Shown here in pieces: positions 46,493 to 57,770 of a DNA stretch of 64,000 nt. The notes beneath the pieces were generated by a model. That model had not been told where the DNA came from, did not search any database, and saw only the letters and a program-made list of their open reading frames with translations. This stretch comes from Okapia johnstoni. Its lineage: Eukaryota; Chordata; Mammalia; Artiodactyla; Giraffidae. Position 1 is the first letter of the stretch, and each line of letters opens with the position of its first letter. The position numbers were made by a program, and so were the translations under genes. The DNA lies in the NCBI GenBank assembly GCA_024291935.2, contig CM044317.1, positions 18,250,230-18,314,229 of the forward strand, read 5' to 3'.

Positions 46493-46894
46493 AGAAGACG
46501 TTAAGAGTTATGGAGAGAAATAATTCAAGGAAAGCTCAAAGAGTTGGAGGCAGGGGGAGGTTTACAGTTTCCCTTGTGGAGGAAGGCTTCGCTGAGAAGG
46601 TGACATTTGAGAAAAGATTTGAGGAAGCAAGTCATGCTTATTTCTGGGAAGAAGAACTTTCCAGGCAGAGGAAACATCAAAATAACATCTTTACTCCATT
46701 TTTTTTTTATTCTCTTTCCTGCTGAATATAGCAGATAAAATTCCCTTATGATCTAGGCTGCTCAGAAAATTGTTTTGATTCTTCACTTCAGTATTCATGT
46801 ATAATAAAGTCCAAGGGGCTGCATACTTTAAAACAATTATTAACATTTGTAATAAAAAAATGAGTATTCCTTTTGGCTCTATGATAATGAGTAT
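46493..46894. other. no recognisable feature
   Basis: Single copy. The 71-codon frame at 46510-46725 has no domain. Confidence 0.4.
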
Positions 46895-46903
46895 GCATAA
46901 ATT

Positions 46904-47120
46904 GTGTGTGTGTGTGTGTGTGTGAGTTGCTCAGTTGTGTCCAACTCTTTATGATGCCATGGACTCAAGCTTGCCAGGCTCCTCGGTCCATGGGATTCTC
47001 CAGGCAAGAAAACTGGAGTGGGTTGCCATTCCCTTCTCCAGGGGATCTTCCTGACCCAAGGATTGAACCCATGTCTCATGCATTGCAGGCAGATTCTTTA
47101 CTGTCTGAGCCACCAGGGAA
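46904..47120 (-). mobile_element. Bov-tA SINE with (TG)n tail
   Basis: Minus orientation. The (TG)n at about 46903-46923 is the element's own CA-type tail. A 9-bp TSD, gcataaatt, lies at 46895-46903 and 47121-47129. Confidence 0.95.
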
Positions 47121-47129
47121 GCATAAATT

Positions 47130-48269
47130 AGCAACTGTCAATAAATATATGTTCTAAGAAATTTGACTTGGTGCTTGTTCTTCTTTAGCACATGTAGGTA
47201 TCTGGTTAGAAACCCAAGCAGAGGGCCTGAGTTGTCATCCAGATAATCATCCTTGAGTTACGAAAGATTCACTAGATTCAGAGAAAAATTTCTTCCTCTT
47301 TTTTATTTGTATCTTGTTTCCTCTTTTAACGGTCAAAAGGTGGTCTGGATTTGAATTGTGATTACCTCTCTTGTCTCTGCATTGATCTCCATGATCTAAA
47401 AGGAAACAAACTTCTGCTTCACTTGAGCTGGATGGTTTTATCAGGTGATTTCAATCTGAAAGCAAATTGTTCTCTGGAGAATATATGCTTATTGCTAGGT
47501 TTTTTTTTTTTTTTTGAGAAAGGATTTAACAAATAGCTTTCAACAGACGCCTAGTTCTATTTGAAACATAATAAAACAGTATTTGGGATTTAGAACAATG
47601 ATCTAAAAATATCTAAGACTGTACTCCCATTTGGAAAAAAGATAGCTATAAAATGATTTTTTTTTTTACTTCTCGTTCTGAGTGTGGCATAAAGCAAACC
47701 TAGTTCTCAGCCAATAAAGGATATTCTCAAAGAGAAATCTCAAGTCGTTTTCAGCTCAGGGCCCCGGAGACCTCATTATACTGCCATTACAAACAGACCT
47801 GCAGCAAGTTGTTTATGCCTTGCTGCTAGTGAGTTAAGCAAATGGCACAGGGATTGTTATGCAGATACATTAACCAGTTGCTTGCACTTAGACAAATATG
47901 CCCAGTGTACCTCATTTTATGGAATTAATGCATTTTTGAAAAATTGAGTTCTAATTTAATTGTATCTTTAAAGTTTTATACCAGTGATTCTCAAAGGGTA
48001 CATTCCCTGAGCAGGTTTATCAGTATCACTGATGTTTACAAGTCTTTTTGAAAATCGCCGTGTTCCTCCCTGCTTCTATTCTGCTCCATCCTTTAAGGGG
48101 GAAGGGAAATTCTCCCTGATGTGCTCCCATGGAGGGCAAGAATCATTGCTGTGGAGAGTTCCTGATTTTATTTGGAGACTAGAAAGGATTCAGAAACGTT
48201 GGCGTGGAGACAAGGTTGAAACTGTGAGAAGACTTCTCTTTCTGGGGTCCCACAGAATCAAGTCTGCAC
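47130..48269. other. single-copy DNA with a SOX-OCT-like site
   Basis: Mostly unassigned. 47981-48050 ('ccagtgattctcaaagggta') may be the end of a hAT-type relic. 47690-47960 lacks repeats and holds the motif annotated next. Confidence 0.4.
47853..47866 (+). promoter_or_regulatory. SOX-OCT-like composite motif
   Basis: attgttatgcagat differs by one base from the matching part of the SOX2/OCT4 composite motif (attgttatgcaaat). A forkhead-like 'gttgtttatg' lies about 45 bases upstream. Motif-only evidence. Confidence 0.2.
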
Positions 48270-48435
48270 GTTAGTCTTGTATAACTTTCCACAGTGCATT
48301 GTTATTCTTTGTTCTTGTGTGTAAACCACCTCCTAGGAGCATCTTGAGGGTAAGAGCAGTGATTGCTTATTTTAAAACACCTGTTACATAGCAACTCCTC
48401 AATAAATAGTTATTGAATGGATGAAGGAATGGTTT
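48270..48435 (+). mobile_element. L2 LINE 3' end
   Basis: 'agcatcttgagggtaagagc' and 'actcctcaataaatagttat' with a final 'gaatggatgaa' mark the sense L2 terminus. Confidence 0.75.
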
Positions 48436-49634
48436 TGAAGATTCTGTATTTTGAGGGATCGAAGCATATAGGTTATCTTAGTCCTCAAGGGACTTAAAAA
48501 TCTAATTAGCAGGATAAAACATACATATATAAAGAGGAAAAACAAATATTGGGTTAAAACGTAACAGTTTTTTAAGGAGAATAAATTCCATTAATATGAG
48601 AAGCCATATTATTTGGTGGGCCTTCTTGCTGAATTTGCATATGCAAATGTAGGCCTGATGCTTATTTTGAGAGTAAGGACTAAAGGGAATTGAATTGTTC
48701 TATCAAACAGAATGAAAAAAATTACAGAAAAAAATTTCTTGAAGGTATTCCAGAATGGATGGGGGAGGAACTGAGGGTGACAGAAGTGGTTAGGTGAAAG
48801 GAGAAAGAGAGAAACCAAGAAAGTGAAGTAAATCTGAGATGCTACATGAGTCAAATGTCCACAGAAACCCTCAGTGTGATTCCCTAGGTTTTAATTAATT
48901 ATGTTGCCTTTTTTTTAATTGTTGGAATGTAGACCCCTGCTCTGTCTCCTCAGTGATTTAGTAATAACTGTTGAATACACACACACACACATACACACCA
49001 CACACATTTCTGAATGAGTATGGTTGCCAGACACCAACTAGATATTTCTTTAATTGTGATATAAATTTGAAGCTTGTGGTTAAGTCTGTCACTTATATGA
49101 AATCTTGTATGACTAGGGTTTATCTGCTTATCATTGGTTGATTTTGTTTTATCACATCAGGGAAAAGGGCTGACTTTAACTTCCACATTGACCAAGGACA
49201 GACTAGGAATAGCAAGTACAGGAGAGGAAGATGAGCTACACGCTGAACTAAGTGCACACAAGGAAGGGTTCAGAGCTAGAGATGACTATGAACACCAGAG
49301 ACCTCCCTCCCCAGAAATTCACCCGAATCTTGTGGTGTGTCAAGGTCTGGCAGGGGTGGGGTTTGAAACACACTTTGTTAGATCTTAGTGGGTAGAGGGG
49401 CTCTAGCTGACATCTGAGTTATAGATACATAAAAAAGAAATCAAAGTCTCAATGCAATGTATTATACATGTCAGATTAATTAAAAAAAAGTAGAGAAGTT
49501 CAAAGTGGGGGAAGTCATTTGCGCTGAGGAAAATGGAAGGAAATTTTTGAAGGAATTAAAAGGCTTGTTTGAAGGAATTAGAATTCAGGTTGAATCTTGT
49601 GAAAAAGAAAAGTGAAGTTTCTGATAAGTGACTA
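48436..49634. other. single-copy DNA with a (CA)n run
   Basis: A CA-rich microsatellite lies at about 48978-49006. The 84-codon frame at 49134-49388 is preceded by a weak acceptor-like 'tttatcacatcag' but lacks a good donor, so I do not call it. Confidence 0.4.
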
Positions 49635-49770
49635 TTATTCACTCAACAAATGCCTACTCACTTATTTTGCACCTAGAGTTTACCAGGCACTAGATTAGAC
49701 TATCCAGAAATAAAGACCATTAGGACATGATCCTTGTCTTCAAAGGACAGAAACCTAAGGGTGAAAACAT
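49635..49770 (-). mobile_element. L2 LINE 3' end, antisense
   Basis: 'attcactcaacaaatgccta', 'gtttaccaggcactagatta' and 'tccttgtcttcaaaggacag' are antisense L2. Confidence 0.8.
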
Positions 49771-50225
49771 TTTCTTAAGCAAGTAATGATAATAGAAGGT
49801 GTTGAGTCCTACCCTGATGAAGAAAATTCCATGGAAGAGCTCACATGGGAATGATTCTTTCTGCCTGGGTTGTTTCAGGGAAGATTTCATGAGGAACTTG
49901 TCGTTTGATCTGGGTCTTGAAGGGAACATAGACTAGAACTAAGTAAAGAATATGATAGAATAGTTTAATCAAAGCAAATAATGGGAGTAAAGATAGAAGA
50001 CCAGAAATATATGGATATATAAAGTATCACAAAGCCTGCTGTGGCCGAAGCACAGGGAGTGTGTTGGTACAAGGCTGGAGCATTACCTTCAGGCAATGAG
50101 GTGAAAGGCTTGAATGGTGCTATTTATAGACAGAAGGAGCCTTCACAGGTTTCCAAGCTGAGAAGTGTGATCATACTTCTTTTAGAAAGATAATTGAATT
50201 TGGGGAGAGGATAACAACAAAAGAG
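49771..50225. other. no recognisable feature
   Basis: Single copy. Confidence 0.35.
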
Positions 50226-51440
50226 AGTCCAATGGCTTTGTGCTTGGGTACATTCTAAGGGTTTGACATACATTAACTCCCGGAGTCTACCCAAACCCAT
50301 GTCCATTGAGTCGGTGATGCCATCCAACCATCTTATCCTCTGTCGTCCCCTTCTCCTTCTGCCCCCAATCCTACCCAGCATTAGGGTCTTTTCCAATGAG
50401 TCAACTCTTCGCATGAGGTGGCTAAAGTATTGGAGTTTCAGCTTCAACATCAGACCTTCCAATGAACACCCAGGATTGATCTCTTTTAGGATGGATTGAT
50501 TGGATCTCCTTGCAGTCCAAGGGACTCTCAAGAGTATTCTCCAATACCACAGTTCAAAAGCATCAATTCTTCGGCGCTCAGCTTTCTTCACCGTCCAACT
50601 CTCACATCCATACATGACCACTGGAAAAACCATAGCCTTGACTAGACGGACTTTTGTTGGCAAAGTAATGTCTCTGCTTTTAAATATGCTATCTAGGTTG
50701 TCCATAACCTTCCTTCCAAGGAGTAAGCGTCTTTTAATTTCATGGCTGCAATCACCATCAGCAGTGATTCTGGAGCCCAAAAAAATAAAGTCTGACACTG
50801 TTTCCACTGTTTCCCCATCTATTTCCCATGAAGTGATGGGACCAGATGCCATGATCTTAGTTTTCTGAACGTTGAGCTTTAAGCCAACTTTTTCACTCTC
50901 CTCTTTCACCTTCATCAAGAGGCTCTTTAGTTCTTCTTCACTTTCTGCCATAAGGGTGTTGTCATCCGCATATCTGAGGTTATTGATATTTCTCCCGGCA
51001 ATCTTGATTCCAGCTTGTGTTTCTTCCAGCCCAGGGTTTCTCATGATGTACTCTGCATATAAGTTAAATAAGCAGGGTGACAATATACAGCCTTGACGTA
51101 CTCCTTTTCCTATTTGGAACCAGTCTGTTGTTCCATGTCCAGTTCTAACTGTTGCTTCCTGACCTGCATACAGGTTTCTCAAGAGACAGGTCAGGTGGTC
51201 TGGTATTCCCATCTCTTTAAGAATTTTCCACAGTTTATTGTGATCCACACAGTCAAAGGCTTTGGCATCGTCAATAAAGCAGAAATAGATGTTTTTCTGG
51301 AACTCTCTTGCTTTTTCGATGATCCAGCGGATGTTGGCAATTTGATCTCTGGTTCCTCTGCCTTTTCTAAAACCAGCTTGAACATCTGGAAGTTCATGGT
51401 TCACATATTGCTGAAGCCTGGCTTGGAGAATTTTGAGCAT
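50124..51440 (-). pseudogene. BovB reverse transcriptase fragment, truncated and read through into flank
   Basis: A 438-codon open frame encoding the RTE-type reverse transcriptase and C-terminal region, used for target-primed reverse transcription of BovB RNA. Visible landmarks are QAGFRKGRGTRDQ near residue 20, FIDDAKAFDCVDH near 55 (the usual Y after FID is D), QGCILSP near 117, the catalytic YADD near 157, and a basic GRRRRGRQR near 365. The N-terminal endonuclease is absent because the element is 5'-truncated at the inner junction. The true C-terminus sits in the separate inverted tail, so the last ~47 residues (after MGLGRLREL) are translated genomic flank. An unusually long uninterrupted frame for such a copy, but not a functional gene. 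Confidence 0.85.
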
Positions 51441-51870
51441 TACTTTAGTAGCATGTGAGATGAGTGCAATTGTGCGGTAGTTTGAGCATTCTTTGGCATT
51501 GCCTTTCTTTGGGATTGGAACGAAAACTGACCTTTTCCAGTCCTGTGGCCACTGCTGAGTTTTCCAAATTTGCTGTCATATCGAGTGCAGCACTTTCACA
51601 GCATCACCTTTGAGGATTTGAAATAGCTCAACTGGAATTCCATCACCTCCACTAGCTTTGTTCATTGGTGATGGACAGAGAGGCCTGGCGTGCTGCAATT
51701 CATGGGGTCGCAAAGAGTAGGACACGACTGAGCGACTGAACTGAACTACATAAAATAACGCTGAGAGGTAGATCCTATTATTAAGCACATTTTATAGATG
51801 AGAGAGTTATACAGGCTCCATAGAAAATAGGTGGTAGAACCCGTTGGTTTGATAGCAGAGTCCAGGCTTT
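50226..51870 (-). mobile_element. MIR SINE, antisense, split by BovB
   Basis: The left arm (50226-50275) reads 'tacattctaagggtttgaca' and the right arm (51748-51870) reads 'attttatagatgagagagtt'. Together they form one degraded antisense MIR interrupted by the BovB. Confidence 0.65.
50275..51747. mobile_element. BovB LINE with 5' inversion
   Basis: Most of the copy (50275-51662) is antisense BovB covering the reverse-transcriptase region to just short of the 3' end. The last 83 bases of BovB (51665-51747, 'ttggtgatggacagagagg' to 'ctgaactgaact') follow in sense orientation. This is the twin-priming layout: 3' end direct, upstream part inverted, with a 2-base filler (ca) at the inner junction. 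The 50275 end is the BovB base adjoining the start of the direct piece, so almost nothing was lost at the inversion point. A probable TSD, acatacatta / acataaaata (8/10), lies at 50266-50275 and 51748-51757. Confidence 0.9.
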
Positions 51871-53134
51871 TAAATGCTACAAAACCAAAGCAAAGTCTAA
51901 GGTCGAGATCAAGAGGTCTTAAAATAGGGCAATGTGTACAGAATGGTAAAATGGAATATACAACTACTGCAGAATGTGTGGGAGAAAGAGGTGACAGCGA
52001 TGAATGTTTCTTCTTTGGATTGCCTGATAAATGGTGAAGATATGAACCTGAAGAGACATACCAATTTATTCAGAAAATAAGAAAACTGCAGCTTTTCAGT
52101 AGATCATGATCTTTATGCCCTCAACAAGTGTCTAACCAAATGGTGACATTGACATATACTACTATTTCTGTATATATGGACAAGCTACAATTCATGGGAA
52201 TGCTATATTGCAATTGTTAGGTTAAGTTTAAATTAGTGATACCCAATGCCAAAAATTTAAATACAAAGGGGAGGTTCAGTTAATCAATCAATCACTCCAC
52301 TGTTTGGTGTCATGTAATGAGAACATCTGGATGATTGAATAAGTTTCACTTTTTATATAGATTCTTTGCCATTCAGTAACTGCCATGTTTAAGAAATGAG
52401 ACTAACCTGAGAGATACGTATGCAAAGAAGCAGGCAGTTATACATCTGTGACTGTTTCTGGATTGTAAAAACAATCTTAGCCCCTGGCATGTGCATATAG
52501 ATTGCTGAATTTCATGAAATAATAAAAATAATAAGGCTTTGTGTTGGCATGATGCTTTACATCATTTTCAACACTTTCCCAGAAAAAGAAAGATACAAAA
52601 ACCAACATGCATTCCCAAATGATCAGTGATAGAGCAATATGCCTGACTCTCTAAAATTTCTTTGTGTTTCTTGAATGCCCATAATGTATTCAGAACTGAA
52701 ATATAGGGATTAAAGGGAGTTCAGTAGTCAAACCACACGTTTTGTTCCTTGTATATTTTCTTAAGCAGCGAAGGGGGTGTTAAGTTGTTTTGTTTCCTAC
52801 AAGGTGACCTGTGGAGAAGATCATGTCCCTTTGGTGAAGGTTGCTAACATGTGGCTCACGTGCTTTCTACTTATTTAGCCTTTAAATTTGTTTCTCCCCT
52901 CAGTGTTTGTTCAGCTGTTTCTGTGTGTGGTAGCATGGTGTTGGGCAGTTTTCACTTGAAGCCCCTGGAGGACAGGGATCCATGTGTTTGCATGGCACTG
53001 AGAGACAGACTGAGGTGTGCCAGTTGAATGACTTTGCTTAATGACAATATGATGAATAATGATTTCTGAACACCTTTGGGGATACTGAGATAATTATTTG
53101 GAATACGAACCCATCCCTTTTAGCTGTAGTATAT
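51871..53134. other. single-copy DNA
   Basis: No gene or repeat is recognised. Confidence 0.4.
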
Positions 53135-53143
53135 AGTATGTGT

Positions 53144-53354
53144 GTGTGCTCAGTCGCTAGTCGTGACTGACTCTTTCACGACCCCATGGACTGTAGCCCA
53201 CCAGGCTCCTCTGTCCATGGGATTTCCCAGGCAAGAATGCTGGAGTCTGTTGCCATTTCCTTTTCCAGGGGATCTTCCTGACCCAGGGATCGAACCCACA
53301 TCTCCTGTATTGGTAGGCAGGTTCTTTACCACAGAGCCATGAGGGAAGCCTCAG
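53144..53354 (-). mobile_element. Bov-tA SINE
   Basis: Minus orientation with a short TG tail. A TSD, agtatgtgt, lies at 53135-53143 and 53355-53363. Confidence 0.95.
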
Positions 53355-53559
53355 AGTATGTGTAGATATATATAAAATAAGATAATATATAATGGAGGAA
53401 AACTTGCCTTTGTTTCACATCAAATATTTAAGAAAAGACCAGTAAAACCTTCATCCCTGAGACATTAAAAAATGGCACCTGATCATTGTATTCTAATGTA
53501 ATAATGTCGTGAAAAGCTATCAGCTACTGAATGTCTCATCTGCTGTGCACATTACAGAT

Positions 53560-53760
53560 AAAAGAAAGCACTAAGCATTACATTTTTTTTTATCTAGTTT
53601 GGTATCTACAGCAACCTGAGGTGGTAATATTATTCCTGTTTTATAAATAATGAACCCAAAGCTCAAGAGATTGAGGGACTTTCTGAAGGTCGTCCTATAG
53701 GGAAGTAAGCCTTGAATACAGGGGCTCTGAAGGTTGTGTTCATTTTGCCTCATCTAACAA
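53560..53760 (-). mobile_element. MIR SINE, antisense
   Basis: 'cctgttttataaataatgaa' is in the antisense core position, followed by 'gggaagtaagccttgaatac'. Confidence 0.7.
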
Positions 53761-54010
53761 CCATGCCTGAAGGTTAACATCTCAGGATGCTCAGCAAGAA
53801 TTGAGGGGATCAAGGACTAAAAGGAATTCAAGGAATTCCTCCAGTTAGAAAACAGAAGCCATTTATAGATTATTAGGAGTCAAGCAAAGCCCCCTGCAGC
53901 ACTCACAGCATTGTAGGAGAGAGGGGATCCATTCTCTAAGCATTCTCTATCTACCTTGGCCAGGTCATAATGATCTTTGTTGAGTTTTGGCATCTACTCC
54001 TGCTATTCAC

Positions 54011-54324
54011 GGGCTTTCCTGATACCTCAGGTGGTAAAGAATCTGCCTGCATGCAGGAGACCCCTGTTAGGTTCCTAAGTTGGGAAGGTCTGCTGGAGAA
54101 AGAATACACTCCAGGATTCTTAGTCTTCCCTTGTGGCTCAGCTGGTAAAGAATCCACCTGCAATGCAGGAGACCTGGGTTCGATCCCTGGGTTGGGAAGA
54201 TCCCCTGGAGAAGGGAAAGGCTACCCACTCCAGTATTCTGGCCTGGAGAATTCTCGAAACTGTATAGTCCATGGGGTTGCAAAGATTTGGACATGACTGA
54301 GGGACTTTCACTTTATTTTCACTT
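54011..54324 (+). mobile_element. Bov-tA dimer
   Basis: A shortened first unit (54011-54120) is fused to a full second unit that starts at 'cttcccttgtggctcagctg'. One outer TSD, cctgctattcac / cctgctatgcac (53999-54010 and 54325-54336, 11/12), encloses both. This is the second dimer in the window. Confidence 0.9.
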
Positions 54325-54450
54325 CCTGCTATGCACTGTTCCTGAATTCTGAGTCCAAGTGCTCTGAAGCTGACTCTCTCGAACCACAAGACCCACTCTC
54401 AACCTTACCTACTTCCTCTTTGGGGTCTTGGGAACCGCTTTCCTAGCCCT

Positions 54451-54638
54451 TAGTGTTAAGTCATTCAGTCGTGTCTGACTCTTTGTGACCCCATGGACTG
54501 TAGCCCTCTAGGCTCTTCTGAAAGAATACTGGAGTGGGTTACCATTCCCTTCTCCAGGGGATCTTTCTGACCCAGGGATTGAATCCAGTCTCCTGCACTG
54601 CAGGTGGATTCTTTACCATTTGAGCCACTAGGGAACTC
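54451..54638 (-). mobile_element. Bov-tA SINE with internal deletion
   Basis: Minus orientation. About 20 bases ('gtccatgggattctccagg' in other copies) are missing at 'gctcttctgaaagaatactg'. No clear TSD. Confidence 0.9.
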
Positions 54639-54639
54639 T

Positions 54640-55779
54640 TAAACACTATAGGTGTCCAAGATTTTGCCAGGTGTCCATGATTTTGTCTTGTGGGTTCATC
54701 TGTCTAGATGGCTTAGTCAGCAGAGGCCATTTGACTATTCTGGTGCCATTCTCCTTCACCAAGTCTGAAGCTTCTCTAGAGTCCATTTTTGGGAAGGGAG
54801 GCACGTATCTTCTCTATTCTGGGATACCAACATATTTAACTGGCTTTTCTGTTATTTCCACAGCATAGGCTCAGCTCTTGTATGGGGTGAAAAGCAGACC
54901 ATGCAAGAGTTAGCTGATGATTTCTTTCCTCTCCATTTCTGAACATTCTCCTCCGCTAGTCCAGAAATCTTTCCCCCTGGGAGGTTGGAAAAACTGAAGA
55001 GGCAACTGTTCTTTCAATCTCTGTTTATGGGTCCTTCAGTATTGGGGCTCTTTATGTTTGAGGCCAAGCTTTTGGCACTTAAAAACCTTGTTCCTTAACA
55101 ATAAAAGCTTGATTCTTGCAATCAAGAACACCTTGGCTTTCAAAACTATTTTTTTTTTTTTTTTTTTGCTGAGAGTTCCAAAATCTGTAAACTCAGTTGA
55201 CTCATGTTCACAGCTCTGCCTACCTGTCCACTGAGGAAACACATCCCAAGAGATTCAGTGGATAAGAGGTTGCAGGGCAATCAGCAAAATGCTGCGAAGA
55301 AAATGTTTGATTTTCACAGAATTTTATTTCTCCACATTTAACTCCATGCTGATTATTTCTCACCCTGCAGAGAGCACTCCCCTTCGACCTATTCTAGTCA
55401 TCACTTTCCCAAGAAAATGGCATCAGGGTGCCTGTGCAGAATGTTTCTCCAGATGTGTCCTCGCACACACGAGGCAGTGCATGGCTGTGGAATCATCTTC
55501 TGCCCTCAGCTTTAGGGTCATGTGAGAAACCTATTGAGTGAAGTTCTTACCTCCCTCAACTAGGAACACTATTTCCTTAAGGATTTCCTATGATGCCGTG
55601 TTTTTCCTGGGTGGCTCAGACATGAAAGTAGGAAGAGCTTCTCTGAGTGGAAGAAATAAGAGAGGAATAGCAGCCTCTTGAGAAAGGCAGCCCATCCTTC
55701 TCGTATTCTTCTCACCCAGTGCCTTCCTCTCTGCAGAGTTAGGGCCCCAGATTTGAGCCCCAGTTGTCAAGGGTCAAGT
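54640..55779. other. single-copy DNA with a long T-run
   Basis: T-run at about 55147-55167. A two-copy tandem 'aggtgtcca[a/t]gattttg' lies at about 54651-54684. No gene is recognised. Confidence 0.4.
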
Positions 55780-56279
55780 TGGAAATGAGTTCCAGTTGAG
55801 CTCTGGATCCCTTCCCACAGTTCCTGAAAACCACAGTTCTACTTTCTGTCCCTATGAATTGGCTATTTTTTATTTTTTTTTTTTAACTTTTTATTTTATA
55901 TTGCAGTATAGCTGATTAAGTGTGATAATTTCAGGTGAACTATTCTTGATTTTTCATTTCAGTGGAATCAAACAGTATTTGTCCCTTTGTATCTGGTTAA
56001 CTTCACTAAGCGCAGTGTTTTCAAGTTCATCCGTGTTGTACCGTGTAACAGAACTTCATCCATTTTTATGCCTGACTAAAATTCCATTGTCCGTATATAC
56101 TACATTTTGTTTATCTGTTCTTCTGTTGATGCTCATTTGCATTGTTTCCACCTTTTGGCTATTGTGAATAATGCTTTAGTGAATCTTGGCATACAAGTAT
56201 CTGTTCAAGTCTCTATTTTCAATTCTTGGTTTATATACTTGTGAGTGAAATCGGTGGGTTTTATGGTAACTGCAACTCT

Positions 56280-56555
56280 GCTGCTGCTGCTGCTAAGTCG
56301 CGTCAGTCGTGTCCGACTCTGTGCGACCCCATAGACGGCAGCCCACCAGGCTCCCCTGTCCCCGGGATTCTCCAGGCAAGAACACTGGAGTGGGTTGCCA
56401 TTTCCTTCTCCAGTGCATGAAAGGGAAAAGTGAAAGTGAAGTCGCTCAGTCGTGTCTGACTCTTAGTGACCCCATGGACTGCAGCCTACCAAGCTCCTCC
56501 ATTCATGGGATTTTCCAGGCAAGAGTACTGGAGTGGGGTGCCATTGCCTTTTCTG
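56280..56555 (-). mobile_element. BOV-A2 SINE nested in LINE-1
   Basis: Minus-oriented dimer starting with the CTG repeat of its AGC tail. The TSD is actgcaactct (56269-56279) and actacaactct (56556-56566), 10/11. Confidence 0.95.
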
Positions 56556-56653
56556 ACTACAACTCTACCTTTAGCTTTTTGAAGAACTGCCAAGCTGCTT
56601 TTTACTGAGCGTCACCAGTGTATGGAGGGTTTCAATATCTCTGCATCCTCACT

Positions 56654-56789
56654 ACCGGAGAAGGAAATGGCAACCCACTCCAGTATTCTTGCCTGGAGAA
56701 TCCCAGGGATGAGGGAGCCTAGTCGGCTGCCGTCTATGGGGTCACACAGAGTCAGACACGACTGAAGTGACTTAGCAGCAGCAGCAGCA
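56654..56789 (+). mobile_element. BOV-A monomer SINE with AGC tail, nested in LINE-1
   Basis: A single monomer of the BOV-A2 second-half type with six AGC units. A perfect 11-bp TSD, gcatcctcact, lies at 56643-56653 and 56790-56800. It lies about 100 bases from the BOV-A2 above, in opposite orientation. Confidence 0.95.
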
Positions 56790-56826
56790 GCATCCTCACT
56801 GGCACTTGTTTTGTAATTTTTAAAAT

Positions 56827-56940
56827 ATTTTGACCATACCTCATGGCTTCTAGAATCTCAATTCCTGGACCAGGGATTGAACCCATGCCACAGTAGTGAA
56901 AGCACCGAATCCTAACCACTAGCCCACCAGGGAACTGCGC
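56827..56940 (-). mobile_element. CHR-type SINE 5' fragment
   Basis: 'ggaccagggattgaacccat', 'gaatcctaaccactagccca' and 'ccagggaactg' are the tRNA-derived end of a CHR-like SINE in antisense. Confidence 0.75.
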
Positions 56941-57770
56941 TTTTAATTTTTTTATTATAGCCATCCTAGTACATAGAAAGAGGTATCTGTACTTTGATTT
57001 CATTTCCTTAATATCTAAAGATGTTGAATATATTTTCACGCACTTATTGACCACTTAAGTATCTTATTCAGAGAAATATTGATTTTAATCCTTTGCCCAT
57101 TTTTTAATTGGATTGTTTATCTTTTTATGATGTTGAGTTTAAAAATTATATTCAGGATATTAAATCTTTATCAGATATATGATTTAAAATATATCCTTTC
57201 ATTCTGTGGGTTGTTTTCTTCACTTTCTTGATAATATCATTTGATACCCAAATGTTCTTTTCATGAAGTTCAGTCCATTTATTTTTGTTGTTATTGTTGC
57301 TTGTGCTTTTGGTATCTTATCTAAGAATATTTTGCCAAATCTAAGGTAATCAGATTTATACTCATGGTTTCTTCTTCTATGTTGGTATTCTTTTAGCTCT
57401 TATATTTAATCATTGATCCAACTGAGTTAATTTTTGTATACAGTATGAAGTCGAGATCCAACTTTCTTCTTTTGCAAGTGAAAATGTAGTTGTTTTTGCA
57501 CTATTTCTTGAAGAGACAGCTTTTTTCCTAATGTAACTGGCACACCTGTCAAACATCAATTGGCCATGGATATATGAGTTTATTTCTGGACCCTTCATTA
57601 TATTCTATTGGTCTACATATCTATCCTTATGCCGTGTCCTCCTGATTTTATCTTATTTTGGACAGGGAAATTGCTGTTAAATCTTCCTGCTTTGTTTTCA
57701 ACTCTATTGTATAGCTTTTACACAGGTGACTTAGATTTTTGTTCCTGGATTTTCAACAAATGCTCCTTTC

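Larger units (their letters stand above)
55780..57770 (-). mobile_element. old LINE-1, antisense, with several nested insertions
   Basis: Antisense ORF2 end to body: 'gtggaatcaaacagtatttg', 'ttggctattgtgaataatgc', 'tttgcccattttttaattgg', 'ctgtgggttgttttcttcac', 'ttatattctattggtctaca'. Interrupted by BOV-A2 (56280-56555), BOV-A (56654-56789) and a CHR relic (56827-56940). A T-run with LINE-1 3' tail at 55866-55945 may be another small insertion. Confidence 0.8.

Noticed and set aside
49134..49388. 84-codon frame preceded by an acceptor-like site
   Set aside because: The acceptor is weak, there is no convincing donor in phase, and the peptide has no recognisable feature.
50263..51458. Plus-strand open frames opposite the BovB reverse transcriptase
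   Set aside because: They are antisense shadows of the BovB coding frame, with no independent evidence.
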